Source: DATFES01 sp035457725
Lineage (GTDB): Bacteria > Pseudomonadota > Alphaproteobacteria > CACIAM-22H2
Length of the DNA: 30,064 nucleotides
Direction of reading: 5' to 3'
Assembly: GCA_035457725.1 (NCBI GenBank)
Contig: DATIBC010000094.1
Span: 1 to 30,064, forward strand
Shown here: one piece after another, positions 21,859 to 29,712 of the stretch
Layout: every line of letters starts with the position of its first letter
How positions within the stretch are numbered: the stretch's first letter is position 1
The notes under the pieces: generated by a model
What the model saw: only the letters and a program-made list of their open reading frames with translations
What the model was told of the DNA's origin: nothing
Database searches by the model: none
Translations under genes and position numbers: made by a program

Positions 21859-23109
21859 TCAGCCGCCAGCGCCAGACGGGGTTATGGCGTAGAAGGGAAG
21901 CGCGAGAAACGCCTTGGCGACGATCGCGTTGGCGAGATCGACGAAGAACGAGCCGGCGAGGGTCACCAGCAGGAACGCCTTCGGCGCCGGACCATAACGG
22001 TCGGCGATCTCATCCATTGTCGCCATCGCCACCGGCATCGACGATATGCCGAAGCCGAGGAATCCGCCTACGGTCACCGCGGCGTCGTAGTCGCTTCCAA
22101 GCAACCGGAACAGGGCGAAATACCCGATCGCGACAATGACGACGACCTGCACGACGACGTTGATTGCGAGCGGCGTGAGTATCGCCGCGACCGCGATAAG
22201 CTTGACGCCCATCAGGCTCATCACCAAGAAAAGGTGCAGCGCGATTTCGCCGCCCTGTTCGATCGGCGCGAACTCGAGCTTGACGCGCCCGAGATCGGCC
22301 AGGTTGGTGATCAGGATCCCCGCGATCATCGCCGAGAGAAAGCCGGGCAACACAAGGCCCTCCTCCCTGGCCCAGGCGTTGATGTGATCGCCGATCAGCA
22401 CCGCAAAGGCGATCACGAAGACCGTCGACAGGATGCGCTCGAGCGTCGAGGACTCCGCGGCTGCGCCCTCCGCCGGGCTGGCACGCGGCGCAACGAAAGA
22501 CACAAACGATCCCGACGGCGTCGCCGATTTCAATCTGTGGCGGGCAACGATCCAGCCGGTGATGGGCCCCGCGATCAACGCGCCGGTGATCACTGCGAGC
22601 GTCGCCGCGCCGATGCCGACGATCGGCGCGCCGTGCAGCCCGGCTGCCTCGGCTTCCTTGGCCCAGGCAAGCGCGGTGCCCGGCCCGCCGACAAAGGACA
22701 GGCTGCCGGCGAGCAACCCATAGAACGGATGCGCTCCCCAGCCGACCGCTACCAGTGTGCCAGCAATGTTCTGTGCCACCAGGACCACGACGGTGACCGC
22801 GCATAAAATGACGAGTGGGCGTCCGCCGGCCTTGAGCGCGCTGAATTTCGCCGACAGGCCGATCGTCGTGAAGAACACCAGCAGCAGAAAGTCGCGCAGC
22901 CGCTCGCCGAACACGACCTCCGTGCCGAGCCAAAGTTGGGCGAAAAGCACGATCACGGCGACGATGGTCGCGCCGACGACCGCGTTGGGCATGTCGATGC
23001 GCCGCAGAAGGGGCACGGCCTGGCGGATCTTTCCGCCGACGAACAGCGCGGCCAAGCCAACGATCAGCGTGATCAACTCGGAAACGACGATCTTGTCGGG
23101 TAGTGTCAT
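21859..23109 (-). CDS. gltS: Sodium/glutamate symporter GltS
   Basis: A 416-residue inner-membrane transporter that imports glutamate with sodium. It has about ten hydrophobic segments in two halves. The first pore-loop region reads LLAGSLSFVGGPGTALAWAKEAEAAG, close to the family motif with its GGPGTA core, and the second half contains VTVGGFLGFGISSMPVAMATMDEIADRYGPAPKAFLLVTLAGSFFVDLANAI, again diagnostic. GGGGGAGG lies eight bases before the ATG. It begins 55 bases after the RND pump stop and is followed after about 50 bases by a GltI-like binding-protein gene, with which it is probably co-transcribed. Length is normal for the family. Confidence 0.93.
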   Translation of the reverse strand: MTLPDKIVVSELITLIVGLAALFVGGKIRQAVPLLRRIDMPNAVVGATIVAVIVLFAQLWLGTEVVFGERLRDFLLLVFFTTIGLSAKFSALKAGGRPLVILCAVTVVVLVAQNIAGTLVAVGWGAHPFYGLLAGSLSFVGGPGTALAWAKEAEAAGLHGAPIVGIGAATLAVITGALIAGPITGWIVARHRLKSATPSGSFVSFVAPRASPAEGAAAESSTLERILSTVFVIAFAVLIGDHINAWAREEGLVLPGFLSAMIAGILITNLADLGRVKLEFAPIEQGGEIALHLFLVMSLMGVKLIAVAAILTPLAINVVVQVVVIVAIGYFALFRLLGSDYDAAVTVGGFLGFGISSMPVAMATMDEIADRYGPAPKAFLLVTLAGSFFVDLANAIVAKAFLALPFYAITPSGAGG

Positions 23110-23164
23110 TCGCGCGCCTCCCCCAAGGCGCTATACGATGCGTCTCCAGGCGCCGAAGCGCGTC

Positions 23165-26100
23165 CTACTCCGCCGCCGCTTTCTCCGCCGTCGCGGGCGG
23201 CTCCGCCTTCGGCGTCCCCTTCACTTTTTCACGAACCTGCTGGAAAACGACGTAAAGCGATGGAATCAGGAACACGCCCACCACTGTCGCCGCCAACATG
23301 CCGCCGAACACCGCCGTGCCGACGGCGCGGCGGCTCGCGGCGCCGGCGCCAGTCGCGATGACCAGCGGCACAAGGCCGAGGATGAAGGCAAAACCGGTCA
23401 TCATCACGGCGCGGAATCGCATATGCGCGCCGAGCTTGGCCGCTTCGACGATCGGCAGTCCCTTCTCGCGTTGCTCCTTGGCGAACTCGACGATGAGGAT
23501 GGCGTTCTTGGCGGCGAGCGCGATCAAGACGACGATGCCGATCTGCGCGTACAGATCGAAACTGAGTCCGGTGATCCAGAGCGACAGGATCGCGCCGAGC
23601 AACCCGACCGAGACCGAAAGCAGCACCGGCACGGGAATCGTCCAGCTCTCGTAAAGCGCGACAAGGAAGAGGTAGGCGAACAGCACCGCCATGCCGAGGA
23701 TCGCCGCGGTCTTGCCGGCCGCCTCCTTTTCTTGCAACGCGGTGCCGGTCCATTCGAAGCCATAGCCCTGCGGCAGCGTTGTCGCCGAGACGCGCTCCAT
23801 CGCCGCAAGCGCATCGCCCGAACTGTATCCCTCCGCGCCCGAACCGTTGATCGTCACGCTGCGGTAGTTGTTGTAGCGCGTGATCGATTGCGGCCCGAGG
23901 ATGAGCCGGGTCTCGACGAAGGCGCGCAACGGCACCATTTCGCCGTCCTTGTTGCGCACATGGATGCGGAAGATGTCGTCGACCCGCTTGCGATCGTCGG
24001 CCTCGGCCTGGATCTTGACCTGCCAGGTGCGGCCGAAGATGTTGAAGTCGTTGACATAGTAGCCGCCAAGCGTCGCCTGCAGCGCGTTGAACACGTCGCC
24101 GATCTGCACACCCAGCGTCTGTGCCTTGTTGCGGTCAATTTCAAGGTAGATCTGCGGCGTACGCGCCGAGAAGGTGCTAAAGGCGGCGGCGATCTCGGGC
24201 GCCTGATTGGCAGCGACGACCATGGCGCGCATGACGGCGGCCGTCTCCTCCGGCGGCCGGCCGGCGAAATCCTGGAGCTGGTATTCAAAGCCGCCGGTCG
24301 ACCCGAGGCCGATGATCGGCGGCAGGTTGAACGGGATGACCGCGGCGCCGCGGACGGCCGCCCCTTCATGCCGCATTTTTTGAATTATCGCCTGCACCGA
24401 TTCGGCGTGGTCCTTGCGTTCCTCGAAGGGCGCGAGCGTGGCGATGATGAAGGCGCTGTTCGATTGCGCCAAGCCGCTGATGAAGCTGTAACCGACGATC
24501 GTCGTCATATCCTGCATGCCCGGCATCGCCGAAACGATCCGCTCCACCTCCTGCATGATGTCCGAGGAACGGTTGACCGACGCGCCGTCGGGCAGTTGCG
24601 CCTCGATGAAGAACAGGCCTTGGTCCTCGTCCGGCAGGAATCCCGACGGCGTGACGCGCATCAGCGCGCCACTGCCGACCAAAACGCCGACGATCAGTAC
24701 CAGGCTCAAGAACGAGACGCGAAGGAGGCGGCTGACCACCGCGACGTAGCCGTCGCGCGTGCGGTCGATGCCATTGAGGATGTAGCGCATCAAGCCTTTG
24801 CGTTCGTGGGTCCGCTTCAGCAACACGGCGCACAAGGCCGGGCTCAAGGTCAACGCGTTGATCGCCGAGATCACCATCGAAACGGAGACGGCAACAGCGA
24901 ATTGCTGGAACAGCACGCCGGAGATCCCGGGAATGAACGCGACCGGAACGAACACCGAGAGCAGGACGAGCGTGATGGCGATGATGGGTGCGGTGATCTC
25001 CTCCATCGCCTTATACGCCGCTTCCTTGGGCGGCAGGTGCTCTTCCTCCATCACCCGCTCGACGTTCTCGACCACGACGATCGCATCGTCGACGACGATG
25101 CCGATGGCGAGAACGAGCGCCAGCAGCGACACCATGTTGGCCGAGAAACCCATCATCAGCATGACCGCGAACGTGCCGATCAGCGAGACAGGAACGGCGA
25201 TCATCGGGATCAGCGAGGCGCGCCACGAGCCAAGGAAGAGGAAGACCACCAGGACGACGAGGACGAACGCCTCGACCAGGGTGTGCACGACCCCTTCGAT
25301 CGACGCCTTGACGAACACCGTGGTGTCGTAAACGACCTTGTAGTCGACGCCGGCCGGAAATTGCGGCCGCAGACGCTCGAGCGCGGCGCGTATGCCGTCG
25401 GCGGCGGCGACCGCGTTCGAGCCCGGCGCCTGGTAGATGGCGACCGCCGCTGTGTCCTTGCCGTTGAGGCGCGACAACACGTCCGAAGTCTGCGCCTCCA
25501 ATTCCAGGCGCGCGATGTCGCGAAGGCGGATCACCGATCCGTCCGGGTTGGCGCGAACGATGATCTCGCCGAACTCCGCGGTATCGGTGAGCCGTCCCTT
25601 GGTCTGCAGGTTTAGCTGGAATTGCTGATCACTCGAGATCGGCAGCGCGCCGATGCGCCCGACCGCGGCCTGCGTGTTCTGACTTTGGATAGCGGTCACC
25701 AGATCCTGCGGCGACAGCCCGAGGCCGGTCAGGCGATCGGTCTCGACCCAGATTCGCATGCTGTAGTCGAGCGGGCCGAACAGGAACACGTCGCCGACGC
25801 CGCCGACTCGCGCCAAGGTGTCGATGACATTGATGGTCGCGAAGTTGCTGAGGAACAGCCCGTCGTGGCTGCCGTCGGGCGAGTAGAAATCGATCACCTG
25901 CAGCAGCGCCGACGACTTCTTCTTGACCGAGACGCCTTGCTGGCGGACTTCCTGCGGCAGTTTCGATTCGGCGAGGTTGACGCGGTTCTGGACGTTGACC
26001 GTGTTGATATCGGGATCGGTTCCGAGCAGGAACGTGACGAGGAGCGTGTACGAGCCGTCGTTGCCGCTGGTCGAGCGCATGTACAGCATCTTGTCGACGC

Positions 26101-26314
26101 CGTTCACCTTCGACTCGATCGGCTGCGCCACCGTCGCCTCGACCACGGCGGCGCCGGCCCCGGGGTAGGTTCCCTTGACTTCGACTTGCGGCGGAACGAT
26201 GTCGGGAAACTGCGCGACGGGAATCCGCGTCAGGGCGATGATTCCGGCGAGCGTTATGACGATAGAGATGACGATCGCCATGCGCGGGCGATCGATGAAT
26301 ACCCGCGATATCAC
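23165..26314 (-). CDS. RND multidrug efflux pump, HAE1 (AcrB/MexB) type
   Basis: A 1049-residue inner-membrane proton-driven pump subunit. The N-terminus MISRVFIDRPRMAIVISIVI is typical of hydrophobe/amphiphile exporters. The proton-relay aspartates Asp409 and Asp410 are in LVLAIGIVVDDAIVVVENVERV, and the partner lysine is near residue 940 in LIALAAKNAILIVEFAKE. Two large periplasmic loops follow TM1 and TM7, as expected. The start is GTG, three bases after the stop of the adaptor gene, so translation is likely coupled. It probably exports drugs, dyes or aromatic compounds with the adaptor upstream and an outer-membrane channel encoded elsewhere. The C-terminal tail is Ala/Glu-rich. Confidence 0.95.
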   Translation of the reverse strand: MISRVFIDRPRMAIVISIVITLAGIIALTRIPVAQFPDIVPPQVEVKGTYPGAGAAVVEATVAQPIESKVNGVDKMLYMRSTSGNDGSYTLLVTFLLGTDPDINTVNVQNRVNLAESKLPQEVRQQGVSVKKKSSALLQVIDFYSPDGSHDGLFLSNFATINVIDTLARVGGVGDVFLFGPLDYSMRIWVETDRLTGLGLSPQDLVTAIQSQNTQAAVGRIGALPISSDQQFQLNLQTKGRLTDTAEFGEIIVRANPDGSVIRLRDIARLELEAQTSDVLSRLNGKDTAAVAIYQAPGSNAVAAADGIRAALERLRPQFPAGVDYKVVYDTTVFVKASIEGVVHTLVEAFVLVVLVVFLFLGSWRASLIPMIAVPVSLIGTFAVMLMMGFSANMVSLLALVLAIGIVVDDAIVVVENVERVMEEEHLPPKEAAYKAMEEITAPIIAITLVLLSVFVPVAFIPGISGVLFQQFAVAVSVSMVISAINALTLSPALCAVLLKRTHERKGLMRYILNGIDRTRDGYVAVVSRLLRVSFLSLVLIVGVLVGSGALMRVTPSGFLPDEDQGLFFIEAQLPDGASVNRSSDIMQEVERIVSAMPGMQDMTTIVGYSFISGLAQSNSAFIIATLAPFEERKDHAESVQAIIQKMRHEGAAVRGAAVIPFNLPPIIGLGSTGGFEYQLQDFAGRPPEETAAVMRAMVVAANQAPEIAAAFSTFSARTPQIYLEIDRNKAQTLGVQIGDVFNALQATLGGYYVNDFNIFGRTWQVKIQAEADDRKRVDDIFRIHVRNKDGEMVPLRAFVETRLILGPQSITRYNNYRSVTINGSGAEGYSSGDALAAMERVSATTLPQGYGFEWTGTALQEKEAAGKTAAILGMAVLFAYLFLVALYESWTIPVPVLLSVSVGLLGAILSLWITGLSFDLYAQIGIVVLIALAAKNAILIVEFAKEQREKGLPIVEAAKLGAHMRFRAVMMTGFAFILGLVPLVIATGAGAASRRAVGTAVFGGMLAATVVGVFLIPSLYVVFQQVREKVKGTPKAEPPATAEKAAAE

Positions 26315-26317
26315 GGC

Positions 26318-27448
26318 TCAGGCCCCGCCGGCACTTGGCGGCCCGGGCGCCACCACCTGGCCCGGTCGGACCTTCTGAACTCCCTCGACGATAATCTTGT
26401 CGCCTTCGTTTACGCCCTGCTGCACGATTACGTAGCCCTCGCGCGCTCCGCCCGGAACGACGCGCTTGACGACCACCTTGTTTTCGCTGTCGACGGCGAG
26501 CACGAACGTCCCCGCCTGGTCGGCCTGAAGGGCATTGGACGGGATGACGAGCAGCTTCTCCGGCTGCTCGCGCTCGATCACCACGGTCACGAACTGGCCA
26601 TCGACCAGGAACCCCTCGGGGTTCGGCACCTCGGCGCGAACGATCACCGTGTCGGTGCCGCGGTCGACCTGGACGTCGACGAAGCTGATCTTGCCCGGAT
26701 GCGCATGGAACTTCCCGTCGGCCAGACGGACTTTTGCCACCAAACGCTGGGCCGCTTCGCCCTCCGTCACTCGTCGGCGGATTTCGGTGAGCATCCGCTG
26801 CGTGACCGGGAACGAGACATAGACCGGGTCTTGGCGAACGATCGTCGCCAACGTTCCCGATTCCGGGCCGACGAACGCGCCGACGGTATACGTCGAACGG
26901 CCGATGCGGCCGCCGATCGGTGCGTGAATATCCGTGTAGCCAAGGTTGATCTCCGCCTCACGGAGCGCTGCCTTGGCCTGCTGGACCTGCGCGCGCGCGA
27001 CGCCTTCGCGCGCCGCGCGTTCGTCGACGGTCGCGGCGGAAATGTTGTTGTTGCGCAGCAGTTCTCGCCCGCGCTGGAGTTGTTGGGCGGCGTTGACCTG
27101 CTCCGCCTCGGCCCGCGCGACATCGGCTTTCTGCTGCTCGACCTGGGCCTGGTACTGATCCTTCTCGATGACGAACAGCAGCTCGCCTTCCTTGACGGTT
27201 TGGCCTTCGGTGAACTGCCGCTTGTCGAGGAACCCTAGGACGCGCGCCCGCAACTCGACCTTGTCGATCGCCTCGACACGGCCGGTGAAATCGACTCCGA
27301 TCGACAGCTCCCGACGCTCGACCGTTGCCACGCCGACCGCCGGCGGCGGTCCCGCCGCTTGCTGCGTCGATTTACCCGCCTCCTCGCACGCGGCCAGACC
27401 AGCGGCGTAAGCTAGTGCGACGATCCCGAGGCGCAAATGCGGCTGCAT
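26318..27448 (-). CDS. RND efflux periplasmic adaptor (membrane fusion protein), lipoprotein
   Basis: A 376-residue AcrA-type adaptor that connects the RND pump with an outer-membrane channel. The N-terminus ends in a lipobox LAAC with Cys21, so it is anchored by lipid in the inner-membrane outer leaflet. Parts in order: a beta-barrel start (VDFTGRVEAIDKVELRARVLGFL), lipoyl half with EGQTVKEGELLFVIEKD, a coiled-coil hairpin of about residues 100-165 rich in Ala, Gln and Glu, the second lipoyl half (LGYTDIHAPIGGRIGRS), and a barrel/proximal domain including GKISFVDVQVD. It precedes the pump gene by three bases. No regulator of TetR or MarR type is adjacent within the window. Confidence 0.93.
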   Translation of the reverse strand: MQPHLRLGIVALAYAAGLAACEEAGKSTQQAAGPPPAVGVATVERRELSIGVDFTGRVEAIDKVELRARVLGFLDKRQFTEGQTVKEGELLFVIEKDQYQAQVEQQKADVARAEAEQVNAAQQLQRGRELLRNNNISAATVDERAAREGVARAQVQQAKAALREAEINLGYTDIHAPIGGRIGRSTYTVGAFVGPESGTLATIVRQDPVYVSFPVTQRMLTEIRRRVTEGEAAQRLVAKVRLADGKFHAHPGKISFVDVQVDRGTDTVIVRAEVPNPEGFLVDGQFVTVVIEREQPEKLLVIPSNALQADQAGTFVLAVDSENKVVVKRVVPGGAREGYVIVQQGVNEGDKIIVEGVQKVRPGQVVAPGPPSAGGA

Positions 27449-27494
27449 TGGAGTTCCTCGCCGCTCGCTGCCAGATTCGTTCGAGCCGTAGGAA

Positions 27495-27695
27495 TTAGCT
27501 CTTCTTGTTCCACACGCAGTTCTGCTTGTTGGCGGTCACCTCGTCGAATTGACCGGCCTTGTTCGGATACTCGTAGAAGACGACCGAGCCGTCGGGCATG
27601 CACAGCGGGTCGAACAGCGATCCGCCCGGCTCCGGCCGGCCATCGGCGCAGGCGGCAAGAGTAAGCAGCGACAAACCGGCGATTACAGCGCGCAT
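27495..27695 (-). CDS. Small lipoprotein of unknown function at the head of the RND operon
   Basis: A 66-residue protein with a clear lipoprotein signal: MRAVIAGLSLLTLAAC with Cys16 as the acylated residue. The mature part of 51 residues has two further cysteines (Cys32 in DPLCMPDG and Cys60 in KQNCVWN), which could form a disulfide in the periplasm. I prefer the ATG at 27695, with AGGGGG about eight bases upstream, to the TTG six bases earlier. It ends 46 bases before the adaptor gene on the same strand, so it may be the first gene of the efflux operon. Similar short lipoproteins exist in Hyphomicrobiales, but I cannot name a function. Confidence 0.72.
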   Translation of the reverse strand: MRAVIAGLSLLTLAACADGRPEPGGSLFDPLCMPDGSVVFYEYPNKAGQFDEVTANKQNCVWNKKS

Positions 27696-27902
27696 GAGCA
27701 ACCCCCTGAGCTATTATTGATACCTTCCAAAAAACGGACAAATCTCTAAACCGAGTGGGGGTTATATTCAAGTATACATTCAAACCTGCTTTGAGTATGG
27801 AATAGCCCGCTCGGCGATCGCCACCATCCCCGCGCGCCGACGCTGTAACGAAATCCGGGCGATCCTTCGTCCTCCACCGACATGCATTCGGGAGATTCCG
27901 TC

Positions 27903-28376
27903 ATGAGATTTATCCGCATCCTGATCGTCGCCGTCGCGGCGACGCTGGCGCTGCCCGCCGCGGCGCAGGACAAACCGGCCAGCAACATGGAGATCCTTCA
28001 GCAAAAACTGAAGGCCGACAAGAAGTTGATCGTCGCGGACAACATGGAGCTGACCCAGACCGAAGCCGGGAAGTTCTGGCCGATCTACGACGCCTACGAA
28101 AACGACCTGGACAAGATCAACCAGCGCCTGGGGAAAATGATCGCTGCCTACGCCGACGACTACCGCAACAATTCGCTGAGCGACGACAAGGCCAAGATCC
28201 TGATCAAGGAAGCGCTGGCGATCGAGGACGCGGAGCTCAAGCTGAAGCGGACCTACTCGGAGAAGCTGACGCCCGTCCTGCCGCAGAAGAAAGTCGCGCG
28301 TTTCCTGCAGATCCAGAACAAGATCCGCGCCGTCGTCAAATACGAGCTGGCGGCGCAGGTGCCGCTCGTCCAGTAG
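27903..28376 (+). CDS. Exported helical protein of unknown function
   Basis: A 157-residue periplasmic protein. It has a Sec signal peptide (RFIRILIVAVAATLALPAAA, then QDKPAS), followed by a highly charged, mostly helical chain: TQTEAGKFWPIYDAYENDLDKINQRLGKMI, DKAKILIKEALAIEDAELKLKRTYSEKLT, VLPQKKVARFLQIQNKIRA. The pattern of a 'WPIYD.Y' helix followed by a KKVARFLQIQNK helix is common in uncharacterised proteobacterial proteins and recalls small periplasmic Spy/CpxP-like chaperones, although no LTXXQ repeat is obvious. The ATG at 27903 has GGGAG eight bases upstream; an in-frame earlier ATG at 27882 lacks one. It is divergent from the small lipoprotein gene, with about 200 bases between. Confidence 0.78.
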   Translation: MRFIRILIVAVAATLALPAAAQDKPASNMEILQQKLKADKKLIVADNMELTQTEAGKFWPIYDAYENDLDKINQRLGKMIAAYADDYRNNSLSDDKAKILIKEALAIEDAELKLKRTYSEKLTPVLPQKKVARFLQIQNKIRAVVKYELAAQVPLVQ

Positions 28377-28415
28377 ACCGTCGCGGCTCAAGTTGCGTCC
28401 AGCGGCGGCGACGGT
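28377..28415 (+). repeat. Inverted repeat ACCGTCGC-N23-GCGACGGT after the exported protein gene
   Basis: Perfect 8-base arms (28377-28384 and 28408-28415) starting at the base after the TAG stop codon. The hairpin would have a 23-base loop. It may act as a transcript end or as an RNA element between this gene and the SHOCT lipoprotein 77 bases further on. There is no T-run. Confidence 0.4.
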
Positions 28416-28491
28416 TACGTTCGCCGAGGTTTACCGCCGCCGATGGATGTTACGTTGGTGGCGTCGCACGACGTTTGGGGGAGAATTAACG

Positions 28492-28704
28492 ATGATCGAT
28501 CGAAAAACTCTCATTGCGCTCATCGCTGCAATCGGCGTCAGCCTGCCGCTGGCCGCCTGCGGCGGCGGCGGTGCCGATGTGAAGAGCGAGGTCAAGACCA
28601 CGACCACCGGTCAGGAGCTGACCGACCTCAAGAAGGCGCTCGATAGCGGCGCAATCACGCAAGAAGAATACGAGCGCGAACGCAAGAAAATTCTCTCGCG
28701 TTAA
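28492..28704 (+). CDS. SHOCT-domain small lipoprotein
   Basis: A 70-residue exported lipoprotein. The signal peptide KTLIALIAAIGVSLPLAAC ends in a lipobox with Cys23, followed by a glycine linker. The C-terminal 28 residues (ELTDLKKALDSGAITQEEYERERKKIL) are a SHOCT domain, a short helical motif found at the ends of many bacterial proteins and thought to mediate oligomer contacts. I place the start at ATG 28492, where GGGGGAGA lies about nine bases upstream; the longer frame from 28393 has no signal peptide at its start. The stop codon lies in the loop of a hairpin (28695-28711). Function unknown. Confidence 0.82.
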   Translation: MIDRKTLIALIAAIGVSLPLAACGGGGADVKSEVKTTTTGQELTDLKKALDSGAITQEEYERERKKILSR

Positions 28705-28711
28705 ACGCGAG
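28695..28711. terminator. Hairpin CTCGCGT-TAA-ACGCGAG at the end of the SHOCT gene
   Basis: A perfect 7-base stem whose 3-base loop is the TAA stop codon of the SHOCT lipoprotein gene. It sits between two convergent genes and could act in both directions, but it lacks a T-run on either side. Confidence 0.45.
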
Positions 28712-28728
28712 GAGCCGCCAGCCCGCGC

Positions 28729-29676
28729 TCAGGGTTTGGTCCAGCTCGGGTCCGGGTCGAACACCGTCATCTTGCCGGCAATCGTGACGGTGTCCGGCCC
28801 GAGATTTTTCTGATAGACGACGCCGCCGTGATTGACGATGAACGTCATCACCCCGGAGACGCCGTAGCGAACGGGATAGGCGACCAAGGCGAAACCGCCG
28901 ATCATCTTGCCACGCACGATGTAGTCGTAGGCGCGTCCGGGCGCGTGATCTCCTTGCTTCGTCAGTATGCGGTAAACGTAACCGTGGAAGGGCGTCGGTC
29001 CTGATTCGCTCCGCGTGTACCCCTCGGCGCGCGCGGCCGCGACAAACTCCCCCAGCGGACTCGGCACTTCGCCAGGACCCGACGGCCAATATAAGCCGTC
29101 CTTCGTTCCCTTGCGGCTGACGAAACGCGGCGTATAGGCCCGGATTCCGTCGCCGTCGCGGTCCTCCGAGGCGTATTCGTGCTGCGCATCGACGAAAGCA
29201 AGACAGACCTGAATCGCTGCGAGCTCGTTTCGGCCGATGCGGCGGTTCGCGATCTCTTCGCGACCCGCCTGCGCGTCGAATCGCCAACCGGCGCCGGCTT
29301 TCACCAGCGGGATCGGCAGGGGCCAATCGTCCTTGCCGACGTACAAGACGATCCGGCCATCGGGCTGCGTCTCGAGACGATGCGCCTCCTCGTAGCCGGC
29401 GACGAAATTCTGCCGGGAGATTCGATCCGCCGCTTTGTCGCCCGAGGTGAGAAAGCGTCGAGATTCGGGCCCGAAGACCTTGACGAGCGGATCGCCGCCT
29501 ACGCGCGCCGCATCGACAAGCGCAGCCGTGGCCTCTTCCGGCGTCGAATAGGTCGACTGTTTGATATCCGCGCCAAGCGCGGCGCCATATCCGACGCACA
29601 ACGCGGCAAGTCCCGCCACGGCGATCGTGGCGGCTGCTTTGGCGCGGACACGGGCCAATTTCACGTAATCGCGCAT
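28729..29676 (-). CDS. DUF2950-family exported protein
   Basis: A 315-residue protein with an N-terminal signal or anchor segment (AATIAVAGLAALCVGYGAALGA). The mature part matches the DUF2950 pattern: STPEEATAALVDAARVGGDPLVKVFG, a middle containing GRNELAAIQVCLAFVDAQHEYASEDRDGDG and YTPRFVSRKGTKDGLYWP, and a C-terminal part PFHGYVYRILTKQGDHAPGRAYDYIVRGKMIGGFALVAYP. No enzymatic function is established for the family. It follows the DUF3300 gene by 36 bases; these two families are commonly neighbours, which supports both assignments. GAGG lies nine bases before the ATG. It is convergent with the SHOCT lipoprotein gene. Confidence 0.88.
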   Translation of the reverse strand: MRDYVKLARVRAKAAATIAVAGLAALCVGYGAALGADIKQSTYSTPEEATAALVDAARVGGDPLVKVFGPESRRFLTSGDKAADRISRQNFVAGYEEAHRLETQPDGRIVLYVGKDDWPLPIPLVKAGAGWRFDAQAGREEIANRRIGRNELAAIQVCLAFVDAQHEYASEDRDGDGIRAYTPRFVSRKGTKDGLYWPSGPGEVPSPLGEFVAAARAEGYTRSESGPTPFHGYVYRILTKQGDHAPGRAYDYIVRGKMIGGFALVAYPVRYGVSGVMTFIVNHGGVVYQKNLGPDTVTIAGKMTVFDPDPSWTKP

Positions 29677-29712
29677 TCTTCGATCCTCGAGTTGGCCTCG
29701 GTCGTCGTCGAG

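Noticed and set aside
22757..27238. Two very long plus-strand open frames (952 and 538 codons) opposite the RND pump and adaptor genes
   Set aside because: They are antisense shadows caused by GC-rich codon use. The translations are rich in Arg, Asp and His without domains, while the minus strand gives complete RND proteins with all motifs.
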